DNA from: Cryptomeria japonica | Lineage: Eukaryota > Streptophyta > Pinopsida > Cupressales > Cupressaceae | Assembly (NCBI RefSeq): GCF_030272615.1 | Contig: NC_081414.1 | Coordinates: 912,893,009-912,957,008, forward strand | Length of the DNA stretch: 64,000 nucleotides | Direction: 5' to 3' | Shown: positions 47,701-54,789 of the stretch, piece by piece | Position numbering within the stretch: the first letter of the stretch is position 1 | Layout of the letters: every line of letters begins with the position of its first letter | Position numbers and translations under genes: made by a program | The notes under the pieces: model-generated | The model's input: only the letters and a program-made list of their open reading frames with translations | The model's database searches: none | What the model was told of the DNA's origin: nothing

Positions 47701-49598
47701 AAATTATAATCAATACATCCAGCAAATGCACAAATGTCACTGACAACAGACCAAGCAAACCCAGCCACTTGGCACAATGTGAACTACCCTGATGGCAAGA
47801 GGAGTAACCCAGCAGTGCAACCAGTAAAAGTCAGTAGTTTCATCCCTGCATAACTGGAGATCAAACTGGGTATTGGGTCGAAAGTTCTACACTCTTGTGG
47901 AAAGAAGTCGTCAGTTTTATCTGTTCCATCAATCAATCAAAGTTCTTTTATCGTTTATTTTTCTTCTGTAATGTCTCCATTTTGACAGAGTGGTCTGTCA
48001 GTGTACAAGGTGCATAGATGGGTGTGTTTGTAGTTTCTGTCAGATAATTAGGATTGAAATAAGATGGTTCTGTGGTCAGTTAGTTAGGTTTGCAGTGGAC
48101 TGGAATTAGGTGGTTGGTTAACTGTTTGGTTTCTGCTATGGTTCAGGACTGAGGACTGGCTTTGACAGTTGACTGCTTAAAAACTATCATCAATTGAGGA
48201 GAACTGCTCAGTTAAGTGCTGAAATTGAGGAAAGGATTGCTCGCTTAAATGCTGAAACTGCCTATGATTGGGGAATCCAGGGAGCACATAGGTTATAAGA
48301 GGCTAGAGGCATTGAGTGTGAAACAGAAGAAACATTTTTAAAACGTTAAAACAAAAAACAACTTCATTTTCAAGATTATGAAGCTGTGAGCAGCAGCTTT
48401 TGGGCATTTAAAGGCGGACACCTCCAGATGCGGCAGCTAGACTTTCTTGGGGACAGAAACTCTCAAGCAGTAGATTGAGTTTCAGAGTCTTGCCAGGTTT
48501 ATCAGAGGTGTTTAGATTTGCATGTTAAATGTGTCCAGTTATCTGCATCAAACTGTTAAATTTCAATTTGATTGTGTGGGTTTGAATATAAATAAAGATA
48601 CAAAAAATATGTTGCTCGAGTATTTTCTAGGTTATTATTACTTTTGCTTTTAGTAGGGCTTTTACATCTTGGGATTGACATTTAGTATTTTTCAGGGGTT
48701 ATCTACACCAAGGAGATCGAGTGAGTCCCTTGATCAGTCAATCGATATTCTTTTCCGGTTTAACCACATGACAGTGAGTACAGGGCTAGTTTGGATCTGT
48801 ACCGGCACAGGTTAATCACCAATAGTACCTTATGGAATAATAAAAACTTAAAAAGTAAAAGTTGCTTTTAGTTTTTTCTGATCACAGCCAGGCTAATTAC
48901 CAGTTGAGCATGTAAGAACCGAGCACCCAGATTGTAGGATTTCTTTTCATTTACCACATATAATGTTCAAGTTTTTTAACCCCGGATTTCAACCTCACTA
49001 CAAAGTTTGGCAGTGAAACAAACTTTGTCAATCTATATAGAGCCTAAGTACCATAATTTTTTTATTTTAAATCATCTCACAAACACTGGATTCTCTGGCA
49101 TTTACCTATTGGTGGAAATGATACTGGGTGGTGAAGAGTTCAAGTCCCATCACCAATGAAAGAAAATTAAAACACAACCCAAAAACCGAAAAGAAATAAT
49201 ATCTGGATACCTGAGCAATATGCATCCGGCCAGAGGGTTCAAAGCCATCATAACAGATGGGCTCCTTTTTTTTCTCCAAGAGCGCCAACAGCTCGCTTTC
49301 TTGAATGCATTCTTCTCCCACGCTGCGCACCAGACTGAACCTCTCATCCAAGCTAAGGCTGACCCCACTAGAAGAACAACACAAGAAAACGTGTCAATCA
49401 ACCATAACACACCAGAATGTAAAAAGTGTATATATATACGAAAGCAGCAACAGACCCTGTAGTTGGTGAGGAATCAGAAGCTGATAATCTTTCTTCTGGA
49501 TCAGAAGCTGATAAACTTTCCTTAGGATCAGAAGATGTAGCCTCCGAAGCTGCATCCTGCTCAGTAGGAGGACAGTTTTTATCCGATTCATCTGCCAT
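23764..49598 (-). CDS. TyrRS: tyrosyl-tRNA synthetase, cytosolic type, 10 exons
   Basis: Charges tRNA-Tyr with tyrosine: class I aminoacyl-tRNA synthetase of the archaeal/eukaryotic type. Exons on the minus strand: 49598-49456, 49367-49211, 33449-33166, 25228-25132, 25015-24910, 24821-24739, 24612-24467, 24185-24080, 24000-23941, 23784-23764. They sum to 1203 nt, 400 codons plus TGA, with every intron GT-AG and every phase consistent. Motifs: YDGFEPSGRMHIAQ (HIGH variant, H97-Q100), WIADWFAQLNNKMGG, YPCMQCADIF, QLGMDQRK (tyrosine pocket) and EKMSKSDP (K274-S278). Residues 1-50 are an acidic, Ser-rich extension with a repeated LSASDPEERLSASD. There is no C-terminal EMAPII-like domain, as in plant enzymes. 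Start chosen as the ATG at 49598, preceded by TTTTCA. Introns 2 (15761 bp) and 3 (7937 bp) are full of transposons; the others are 79-281 bp. No broken residue was seen, so it is probably functional. Confidence 0.95.
23941..24000 (-). CDS. TyrRS: TyrRS exon 9
   Basis: 60 nt, residues 375-394 (PVRDHFKTN to LLKRVK). Acceptor CTTTGCAG, donor GTTAAG then GTGTGC. Confidence 0.92.
24080..24185 (-). CDS. TyrRS: TyrRS exon 8
   Basis: 106 nt completing K339 and coding ATDYEAGALHPADVK to NQILQ374. Acceptor TTTACCAG, donor TTGCAG then GTGGGT. Confidence 0.93.
24467..24612 (-). CDS. TyrRS: TyrRS exon 7
   Basis: 146 nt, residues 291-338 plus two bases. Codes AEVNVKIKKAFCPP and a WFKKFEV segment of the anticodon-binding domain. 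Acceptor TTTTTCAG, donor AACAA then GTAAGT. Confidence 0.93.
24739..24821 (-). CDS. TyrRS: TyrRS exon 6 (KMSKS)
   Basis: 83 nt completing H263 and coding residues 264-290 with the KMSKS loop. Acceptor ATAATAG, donor GAAGAG then GTGGCG. Confidence 0.93.
24910..25015 (-). CDS. TyrRS: TyrRS exon 5 (tyrosine-pocket motif)
   Basis: 106 nt, residues 228-262 plus one base. Codes ADICQLGMDQRKVN. Acceptor ATTACAG, donor CATC then GTATCC. Confidence 0.94.
25132..25228 (-). CDS. TyrRS: TyrRS exon 4
   Basis: 97 nt, completing R195 and coding CCQIMGRSEQDEL to FFLK (residue 227). Acceptor AACATGCAG, donor CTGAAG then GTTTCT. The last residue is Lys where the relatives I know have Glu before ADICQLG. Confidence 0.92.
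26348..26704 (+). mobile_element. tRNA-derived SINE, approximate limits
   Basis: From about 26418 a tRNA-like head reads A-box-like TTAACTGATTAAAACACTGG and B-box-like CAAGTTCAATTCCC (26461-26474). A body follows, then CAATTACCGATCAAAAAAA near 26660-26680. An AAATATGATT word at 26349 and 26691 may be the target duplication, but an AAT microsatellite (26362-26391) lies inside the left one, so the limits are uncertain. Confidence 0.55.
26362..26391. repeat. (AAT)n microsatellite
   Basis: About eight uninterrupted AAT units. A shorter one sits at 26563-26577. Confidence 0.85.
26730..28667 (+). other. LTR-like remnant ending ACATTACA (intron 3)
   Basis: Promoter-like GGTATAAAAGGGAG at about 26770 and GATATAAAGGAG at about 27010. 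It ends GGAGACATTACA at 28667, the same terminus as the gypsy LTR at 39194-40138. No ORF. The left border and internal joins are not resolved. Confidence 0.35.
28067..28298. repeat. 122-bp tandem duplication
   Basis: GTGTATRGRTAATGGGCTTGG to CCCAAGCAACCCTTTCA occurs at 28067 and 28189. The second copy lacks about 12 bp (AAAATGGGCCGC). Confidence 0.85.
28299..30020. other. no gene recognised (intron 3)
   Basis: Unique-looking AT-rich DNA. A TGTGATCCATCATCA word at 29929-29943 is a half of the dispersed palindrome described at 30617-30635. Confidence 0.5.
30025..30525. repeat. long imperfect inverted repeat
   Basis: The left arm contains ATAAGAGTAGAACCTATAAG and GGGTCAGCAATTAA (30068-30114). 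The right arm contains their complements TTAATTGCTGACCC and TTATAGGGTTCTACTCTTAT (30422-30468). The arms are about 200-240 bp, roughly 80% by eye, with the apex near 30260. The right arm overlaps the first 380-bp tandem unit. Confidence 0.7.
30418..31543. repeat. 380-bp tandem repeat, three copies
   Basis: Units start AACATTAATTGCTGAC at 30418, 30798 and 31178 (period 380 twice); the third is slightly shorter. Each holds ACTGGTTAACAGT, AATACATGCATGT and a palindromic GGATCACA...TGTGATCC module. Not coding. Confidence 0.92.
31544..33165. other. no gene recognised (intron 3, exon 3 side)
   Basis: AT-rich intron DNA. 32600-32710 and 32810-32910 look like two very diverged copies of one segment (…TATGGTTTAGAAATTT / …TATGTTTTTTAAAATT then ACACCA-CAA). 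No coding potential. Confidence 0.45.
33166..33449 (-). CDS. TyrRS: TyrRS exon 3 (Rossmann-fold core)
   Basis: 284 nt, residues 101-194 plus two bases. Acceptor TGTTGCAG, donor TTAAG then GTAAGA. Codes GVMKAINVNK, WIADWFAQLNN and FLWSSDEIN, all typical of eukaryotic TyrRS. Confidence 0.95.
33450..33960. other. no gene recognised (intron 2, near exon 3)
   Basis: A GC-richer patch at 33840-33940 (GGGGAGGGAGGG, CTCCCCTTGTGGGG) is probably a transposon fragment. The open frame there is not supported as a gene. Confidence 0.45.
33972..34925 (+). pseudogene. Ty3/gypsy integrase, first part (H2C2 zinc domain and decayed core)
   Basis: Reads IYLVPNLKLKEKI, EYHNNPLARHQGYYKTYKQV, a stop where Trp is usual (TAG at 34209), then KGLKKDILKHIQECMMCQRNKG. 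The His, His, Cys, Cys spacing of the integrase zinc domain is intact. The core follows with YIVVDRLTKYAHFIAI but is frame-broken from 34545. The acidic second-catalytic region reads ISNK where SD is expected. Residues of HPQTNGQIE and MSIGMSPFKALYGYE type can be traced in shifting frames up to the FEVG at 34918-34929. The reading stops there because another element is inserted; the tail resumes at 38770. It lies antisense to the synthetase. Confidence 0.78.
34926..37722 (-). repeat. LTR of a minus-strand retroelement, split by a nested solo LTR
   Basis: The plus-strand right end is ATTGCCAACA (37722), beside the polypurine tract CAAAGGGGGAGAT (37735-37723, minus). The left end carries GGGGAGGGTGAATCAGTGT, like the solo LTR at 18472-20674. 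Without the nested 1.94 kb the LTR is about 845 bp. The exact left border is uncertain because FEVG-coding bases of the host could also fit. Confidence 0.6.
35029..36971 (-). mobile_element. nested solo LTR, 1943 bp, perfect GAAAC target duplication
   Basis: Starts TGTATGCGGG and ends ACGTCTACA on the plus strand. GAAAC lies immediately left (35024-35028) and right (36972-36976). On the minus strand it begins TGTAGACG, like the TGTAGACACC of the gypsy LTRs at 276 and 11465. Its right half holds the same AATTAAATAAAT-type blocks, so it is probably a related gypsy family. Confidence 0.85.
37723..37735 (-). other. polypurine tract
   Basis: CAAAGGGGGAGAT on the minus strand, directly before TGTTGGCAATTGAC. 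It orients the element on the minus strand. Confidence 0.6.
38032..38760 (-). pseudogene. coiled-coil-like ORF upstream of the LTR, unknown function
   Basis: A 175-codon open frame from an ATG at 38559. The same frame extends upstream across two TAG stops to about 38760. The sequence is Ile/Leu/Asp/Lys-rich with heptad-like spacing: HISKEFQSLQHIFNRH, SDKVQIADRLKMIDDALRQC, and a segment TSLDGQIFLLEVQISALERD then KIIQRAKELRGL. No retroviral enzyme motif, signal peptide or membrane segment is seen. It lies directly before a polypurine tract and LTR, where extra 3' ORFs (env-like or other) occur in some plant LTR elements. I do not recognise the family. The upstream pol is deleted: 38743-38760 already holds the end of the other LTR (TTAATTGCCAACA). 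Confidence 0.55.
38762..39190 (+). pseudogene. Ty3/gypsy integrase tail and chromodomain remnant
   Basis: Continues the integrase split at 34925. SGAEK and KLKSRFHGSYKIIKRIGELA lead to YELKLSTNSKIHNVFHVSRL, the GPY/F-type end of chromovirus integrase, in an open frame 38787-38978. After a stop come LEPKAILDM, LEYMVK and a duplicated TWEG/GLE-like segment (27-bp CCACTTGGGAAGGA repeat at 39098 and 39114), then DHPNLKLPKDNQSWEG. This is a decayed chromodomain. About 12 codons between the two integrase halves are missing at the insertion site. Confidence 0.75.
39194..40138 (+). repeat. gypsy LTR following the integrase
   Basis: Begins near TGTCATGCTC right after the chromodomain end, carries GGTATAAAAGTAGAG at about 39484, and ends GGGGACATTACA at 40138. 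The terminus ACATTACA is the inverse of the TGTAATGT start seen in a sister LTR at 41803. The left border is less certain. Confidence 0.6.
40139..41802. other. no gene recognised (intron 2)
   Basis: AT-rich intron DNA. A diverged copy of the GGATCACA palindrome module (CCTGATGATGGTTCATGG) is at 40293-40310. No ORF of interest. Confidence 0.45.
41803..42212 (+). repeat. 5' part of a gypsy-type LTR, interrupted
   Basis: Starts TGTAATGTCCCCTTTG and has a degenerate series of (R)ATCTGCT words (41970-42110). The short element at 42213 interrupts it. No matching ACATTACA end was found beyond 44500. Confidence 0.5.
42213..44500 (+). mobile_element. short non-autonomous LTR element (TRIM/LARD-like)
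   Basis: 5' LTR 42213-42927 (715 bp, TGTTGAAG...TTTAACA) and 3' LTR 43834-44500, highly similar but cut about 55-60 bp before its end. The primer-binding site TGGTATTAGAGCC at 42928-42940 matches initiator tRNA-Met sites with one change. The polypurine tract AAGAGGAAG is at 43825-43833. The interior (906 bp) codes nothing recognisable and is largely internal repeats. It moves, if at all, with enzymes of a copia-type partner. Confidence 0.85.
43330..43700. repeat. internal short repeats of the TRIM-like element
   Basis: Three sets: TTCAGCTTC-AGAGGGAG (43345-43405, three copies), a 62-bp unit with GAGTTCTTCTCTGYRAG and CAATCCCTTGTT (43428-43565, three copies), and CACCCTCTRGGAGTAGC-ATGGTG (43569-43695, three copies). 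Confidence 0.75.
44501..45125. other. no gene recognised (intron 2)
   Basis: Transposon-like: AAGTCGGCC and TTCGGCCC words and a CCCTTCCCAACATTGCTTG segment at 44785-44805. No ORF with a domain. Confidence 0.45.
45126..45776. repeat. 68-bp minisatellite, about ten units, with 3-unit higher-order period
   Basis: The anchor CATCCC(T)T-GGGTAA-C-AATTCATCAC recurs about every 66-70 bp at 45149, 45212, 45282, 45352, 45418, 45486, 45556, 45621, 45689 and 45757. Variants at the anchor follow the order GAGCAAATC, GGGGTAACC, TTGGGTAACC and repeat, giving a 203-204 bp higher-order unit (45282 and 45486 are the same type). Overlapping minus-strand frames at 45298-45743 reflect this period, not a gene. 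Confidence 0.9.
45777..46452. other. no gene recognised (intron 2)
   Basis: AT-rich and pyrimidine-rich, with scattered TCTGCTC and TCTTCTTTA words. No ORF supported. Confidence 0.45.
46453..47037. repeat. 303-bp tandem duplication
   Basis: CTCCGGGGTAAATCACATG starts copies at 46453 and 46756. Copies agree almost base for base through CATAGAACTTGTCGAC and TATTGAATATAGGATTCAT, with only a few substitutions, so the duplication is recent. Confidence 0.93.
47038..49090. other. no gene recognised (intron 2, near exon 2)
   Basis: Mostly unique-looking intron DNA. 48170-48260 has two GCTYA-TTAA-TGCTGAAA words. No coding domain seen. Confidence 0.5.
49095..49165 (+). mobile_element. tRNA-like SINE head fragment
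   Basis: ACCTATTGGTGGAAATGATA followed by CTGGGTGGTGAAGAG and the B-box-like GAGTTCAAGTCCC (49136-49148), then ATCACC. The spacing suits a tRNA-derived head. It lies 45 bp from TyrRS exon 2, inside intron 2. No tail or duplication resolved. Confidence 0.4.
49211..49367 (-). CDS. TyrRS: TyrRS exon 2 (HIGH-like motif)
   Basis: 157 nt. Acceptor TTCTTCTAG; donor GCTCAG then GTATCC. Codes residues 48-100, ending exactly at the HIAQ signature. More GC-rich than the surrounding DNA. Confidence 0.93.
49456..49598 (-). CDS. TyrRS: TyrRS exon 1
   Basis: 143 nt; codons 1-47 plus two bases. Codes the acidic Ser-rich N-terminal extension. Donor ACAGG then GTCTGT; intron 1 is 88 bp. Confidence 0.82.
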
Positions 49599-51150
49599 TG
49601 AAAACAATTTTTTATTAACTTTTCGACACAAAGGCTTCCTTGGTTACTCTTGCAGAAAAAATAGACAGACCAAATGCTAAGGTCCGGGCGGATTCTTATG
49701 TTTCTAGGTTTGTTTTCTGAGTTTTTTTAAACTCTTTTTAAGGGATGAACTTTTTTAAGCTCATATTTGCTGCAGTTTGATTGGCGTTGACAACGGCTTT
49801 TCGAGTTTATTTTATTATGACCTGCCTTTTGGAGATACCAGAGAGGTACATATATGATTTTTTTTTAATTATAAAATAAGATGTTTATCACATTTAGCTA
49901 TATGAGAAAATTATTTAAACTATCATTTGCATCTTCAATGAGGTGTGATGGTTAATTAACATTGTCTTTGTTAGGAGTAATTATCTAGAAAATAATTGAG
50001 TTGATCTTGAAATGTGGAAAAAAAATAAACAAATAAAATCAATAAAAATAATATATTTTAAAATTATATATCATATTTTTAAATAGAAAATTAGATTAAG
50101 AAAAATAATATTTTAAAAAATAAAAAATATTAATTAATATGATAATTTTTAAAAGTTAAAAATTATTAAACTTTAGATTTATTAAATATTTATATCTAAA
50201 CTAAAAAGATAAAACCTATTTAAACACCAAAAATCATATGACAAATTAGATGATTTTCAACATGGTGGGGTCCAACCTTAATGAATTGTTGAAATGTTAA
50301 AAATATGAGGTTTGATGTGTGTAACAAGGTGGAGAGATATGCTTTCATTTATCCCTTCGTGAATGAGGCTTAGATGAGTGACATTTGGTCTTTTTATGCT
50401 CTTACACATGATATGTGAACATATATGATATGATTGCATCTTCAAAGGTAGATATTGTTCAACTCTGCTATTGTATTTGTCACCGAGTCTAACCAGGTTC
50501 TTACCCTACAACAAGGTCAATAAGTCCTCTTGGATTATGCAAGAAACTTGAAATTGCAAAAATTCAACTAAAAGGGAGCTCCCTCATTGTCTAAAATGCA
50601 CTACATTGTAGGAACATAGCTAATTGAAACTAAATAAGTTTATATCCCCCATTTATGAGCTCCTAATAGAATTTGAAAACTTCATTATTACACGTGTTTA
50701 TAAAAATGGAAATAAAATAGCAGACAGAATGGTAAATTGCATGATAGACATGAAGGATCATGATTTCATCTAGGGTTCATCAGAGTTATAGTACAATTGT
50801 CATGTGAATTCGTGAGGGGAGTTAATTAATGACTTTGAATGCATATCTTGAATTGATTGTTGAAAGTGATTGATATTTGTGATGGCACCTCGTTACATAT
50901 GGACATCAAACTATATGTGCCACCATCGTAAAACAAAATGATGGATGTGACCTTCTATTTAAAGACTAGATGATGTTAAATGTCATTCTTGGGAGCAATT
51001 ATTGACCAAAGGTTGTAAAGGATATTCAAAATGAGGATTGTGATGGTTTTGTTTTAAAACAACATGAAGAAAGCTTGCAATATGAACTTAAACCAAATGT
51101 AATCGCAAATCTAAATCCAAAGATTAACCCTTAATGTATGTGATTGCAAA
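49599..51150 (-). promoter_or_regulatory. upstream region of TyrRS
   Basis: The 5' UTR and promoter should lie here. The minus strand just before the ATG is AT-rich. I see no convincing TATA box at a fixed distance and cannot place the transcription start. 49860-50230 is extremely AT-rich. Confidence 0.3.
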
Positions 51151-51943
51151 ATCAAGAATAGAAAGGGAAGACCGTAATGCATATAACACTAGATTTAAGT
51201 TGGGAAACTTGTAAGGGAAAAAAAATCCACCACAAAAAGAGAGGCAAGTATATTACTAATCCAATGAGAGAATACACTTCTCTAAATAACTTCATAGAAT
51301 TTGAAAGCACTCTTTTACTTACATAGTTAAACTAAACTTGATGGAAAACAATAGGTCAAGGCCCTGATTTGTAGAAACTTTTAGGATTGACTACCACTAT
51401 GGTATCACAAAATAACAAGTAGAAAATCACCTAGAAAAAGCCCATGTCGACCTCCCAAAATAGCCACTTATAGATTGCATAAGGCATCTAGCCAATTTGG
51501 GCACCTATGGACAAAGATAGTTGAACAAAACTTGATGGAAAACACTAGCTCAAGGCCCTAATTTATAGAAACTCTTGGGATTGAATACCATTGTGTTATC
51601 ACAAAACAACTGGTAGAAAACGACCAAGAAAAAACTCAAGATAACAGTCTTATGTCATAAATGTTATCATATAGACTCGTGATAACCATCATAATCATCA
51701 TGCATGCACTTACAACTCCTGACAAATGTCCAAGCATCTCAAAATAGGAGAATCCAAAGGGGGCTCCTAGCTATTTTGTCCTTTTCCTATAAGACAAACT
51801 ATGACTATAACTTTGCCTTTACATGAGTTAAATTTCACAACTGTTGGTTAAATAGTTTCACCTCTTATGGGTAAATTACAAATAACATCATGGAATAAAT
51901 AATTTTAGTATTTACAAGTATGATGACACCTAAATCCTAACAT
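51150..51943 (-). repeat. 3' LTR of the minus-strand copia element (outer limit approximate)
   Basis: On the minus strand CTCAAGTGGGAAAA is followed by TGTTAGGATTTAGGTG (LTR edge at 51943). Inside is a 195-bp tandem duplication: AACTTGATGGAAAACA at about 51335 and 51530, each followed by TCAAGGCCCT and GTATCACAAAA-like words. The LTR's far end is not resolved. Confidence 0.55.
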
Positions 51944-52034
51944 TTTCCCACTTGAGATCATACAATGTAACTCACCCCATAGAGATTCATAAAGATAAAA
52001 TTAAGTATAGCGACCAAGGCTCGTGGCCTTCTTG

Positions 52035-52118
52035 CACTAAGAAACCTTATCCATGGTTATTGGATTCATGAGAGAATCTATAACATTATCCAAAGTGTCA
52101 AATTTTTCAATCGATGTT
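52035..52118 (-). pseudogene. copia RNase H C-terminal tail
   Basis: IEKFDTLDNVIDSLMNPITM then a stop and CKKA: the usual copia ending of the K-V-D-T-x-E-N-x-AD-x-(L/M)-TK type. Cut from the rest of RNase H by the LTR at 52119. Confidence 0.7.
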
Positions 52119-52902
52119 TGTATACAATGAAAATGGATAATGGAAAACAACAATATTGAAAGACTAACAAGGATCCAACCACAAAATCGTAGCCTAACAA
52201 TGAAAGCAATCCACCATACACAAATAAAGATACCTAAGACTGTGCAGATAAACAAAATAGACCAAATATGCCATTCACATGTCAAGTAGGGTTTCAATAT
52301 CCATTTCTTCCTATCTCCATTGATCTTATTTGATGTATTTGCTCTCATATTGTATGTGTGCACAAGAGCTCAACAAAGAACGGATTGTGGTTGATAGCTT
52401 GATCGCAAGAAGGCTTGATTGCATGAGATCGATTAGACGATTAGATGATTAGGGTTGATAATGAAATAAGAATATTCTTATATAAAGAACACTGTAATAA
52501 AATAGAGAGATGAGATTGAGAAGTGTAAAGATAAATGGTTGGCTAGGATTAAAGGGTAGGTATATGAAATAATTAAATGATAAAGGGGTAAGATAAGAGA
52601 GGAATTAAGAATAAGTGACATGTGTAATGGGTAGAAAAAGTTAATGAATTAATTAAATAAGTAAGGATTTATTTAATTAATAGAGGAAAGGGAATAATTA
52701 AATAAATAAAATATTTATTTAATTTAGGAAAAGGATAATTTAAATAAATAAAAGCATTTATTTAAACGAGGAAAGGCTTACAAGAGGATTAATGAATTAA
52801 TTAAATAAATAAATAATTATTTAATTAATAGAAGACTTGGCATAAAATAATTATATAAATAAAAATATTTATTTAATTAAAGAGGACAATTTTAGGCGTC
52901 AA
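52119..52902 (-). repeat. solo LTR related to the 12-kb gypsy element
   Basis: Follows 276-1080 in order: GAAAATGGATAA, CTATCTCCATTGATCTT, GCACAAGAGCTCAACAAAGAAC, then AATTAAATAAATAAA blocks and GACAATTTT-GG-GTC at the end, but is more diverged. The flanks share AATTTTTCAATCGAT (left 52100-52114, right from about 52901 with one extra T), much longer than the 5 bp normal for LTR elements. Confidence 0.8.
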
Positions 52903-52943
52903 TTTTTTCAATCGATACCTATCCATTCTCAAGCATCTTTTTT

Positions 52944-53198
52944 TCACAAGTTGATACTAAACATCAACATGCTTGATACATTGCGACTGTCACATTCGAT
53001 CTGCGCTATCCTACAATCAAAACCAATACCATTACCAAGTCTCTGTAACCATACCACCTCCTCAGAGGCATGTTTACTAGCCACATACTCTACTTTAGTG
53101 GTGGACAAGGCAATTGTAGATTGTCTTTTACTCATCCAACTCAGTGCACCTCCAAACAAAGAAAACATATAGCCAGTAGTGGACCTTCGTCTGTCCAA
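52944..53198 (-). pseudogene. copia RNase H
   Basis: [38 protein letters not shown] and [11 protein letters not shown] are classic copia RNase H blocks, in one open frame of 84 codons. The Glu usual in STTEAEY is Lys here, so a catalytic-site residue region is altered. Confidence 0.88.
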
Positions 53199-53386
53199 GT
53201 CACCTAACTAATCTTCATCAAAAAAACCTTATATGTCCAATGACTTATCCATGTCAATAGTAGCATGATAAACTAAATAGTAGTTTGTCCAAGTCACCTA
53301 ACTAATCTTTATCAAAATAACCTTATATGTCCAATGACATACATGTCAACAGTAGCGTGATAAACTAAATATAAATTAGAAGCTCC

Positions 53387-53808
53387 TCACAAGTACCTAA
53401 ATACCCTTTTAACAAAAGTCAAATTCTCTTTACCTAGGTTAGACATAAACCTTCTTAGAAATCCCACTACTTGGGCTATATCTAATCTAGTACAAACCAT
53501 TGCATACATCAAACTATCAATGACACTAGCACAAGGAACATTAGACATATCTTCAATATTATCATTAGAATTAGGACACATGTCTACACTCAATTTAGTA
53601 CCAACCAAAAATGGAATACTTACTAGTTTATAGTCTTGAATTTTAAATCTCTAAAAAATGGTTCAACATACTTACTTTGAATTAACCAAATATTTTCTTG
53701 AATTTGATCCATGTTGATCTCCATCCCAAGAATATATCTAGCAATCCCCAAGTCCTTCATATCAAACTATCTTAAACGTTGATTTTTTGGATCTCCAATC
53801 ATTGCCTT
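53387..53808 (-). pseudogene. copia RT, C-terminal half
   Basis: After FDMKDLGIARYILGMEI (about 53758-53705) an open frame 53608-53387 gives VIDSLMYAMVCTRLDIAQVV and FVKRVFRYL, the RT-to-RNase H connection of copia. The front half lies at 56537-56962 beyond the inserted element. One stop precedes FDMKDLG. Confidence 0.85.
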
Positions 53809-54203
53809 TGTTGAAGTAGTAAGGATACTTTATTCAAGTGTCTATTAATCAGGTCTTTTAATTATTTTTTAACTTAAGATAAACTTAGGCGCCTTTTCCT
53901 TTAATTAAATTAGGCTAACAATAGTTTAACTTGTCTCATTCATTATGATTGTGACACTTGGCATTAGCTCATTCAATCTTGCATTAGGTTTTTGCATCTA
54001 GGGTTTCATTCATATCTTTTATAAATATTCACTCATTCATTGTAATGCATCCTAAATATTGCATCTCTAATAATCTTGTGTACAATAATACAAAACCATC
54101 AGGTTGTCATGGAGCATATTATCTTTGCTTGATCTCTTTTGTGTGACAAGTGTTTTGCATGTAGATGATTATTGGCTCATGTGGTTGTATCATCAACCTG
54201 TAT
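53809..54203 (+). repeat. 5' LTR of the non-autonomous element
   Basis: Starts TGTTGAAG; pair of 56135-56535. The first 45 bp are poorly matched and the rest is clearly homologous. The right end is set by the primer-binding site at 54205. Confidence 0.7.
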
Positions 54204-54215
54204 ATGATATTAAAG

Positions 54216-54789
54216 CATAAGATATGTCAAGTTTGTGTCCATACGCTTGATAGATTCAACCTTTAGGGATCGTTTTGTCCACATTGGGCTCAAATAGAAT
54301 TTTTGGTTCAGTTGTAAGGAGAAGGAGGACGAAGAACCTTACATTCTGATTTTGGAACCGGAACCGATAAAGCCAGAAGTTGGTAAACTGAATTTTCAAG
54401 AAACTCATCCATGCGTGCCAAAAATCACAACGTCCCAAAACCCTAAGATCAATTGTTGTTTTGTCAAAATCTAAGCAGTTGAATTTTTGGATCAATTTGG
54501 TTGAGGACACAAAAATTAAGCCAAAACCTAGGGGTAGAAAAAAATCTAGGCACTCTGGAGAAAAATAAAGGTCACCATTGTGCTTAGAAGGTCCAAGAAA
54601 CTTAAAATCGCCTATCAAAATACAAAAAAGGGAGCAATTGAAAAAAATTCAATTTTTTTAGGACACGAATTTTCATCTCATACCATATAATTGTATGGAA
54701 TCCATACCCCATTATAGGCGCAAGGTCTCCAAAATTTGTAGGTCCAAAAAAAATCAATCATTTTTTAAAGAAAAATTTATTATTTTTTT
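54216..54789 (+). other. leader of the non-autonomous element, gag lost
   Basis: No gag domain in any frame. A-rich runs are at 54640-54800. The frame on the minus strand at 54256-54618 is not supported as a gene. Confidence 0.4.

Larger units (their letters stand above)
33450..49210 (-). other. TyrRS intron 2, 15.8 kb, transposon-filled
   Basis: GTATCC at the donor and TGTTGCAG at the acceptor. It contains gypsy integrase pieces, two LTR nests, a short non-autonomous LTR element, a minisatellite and a 303-bp duplication, all listed separately. Introns of this length in a housekeeping gene are characteristic of conifers. Confidence 0.9.

Noticed and set aside
23764-49598. TyrRS as a processed or dead pseudogene
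   Set aside because: It has nine GT-AG introns, an unbroken 400-codon frame and intact HIGH-like and KMSKS motifs.
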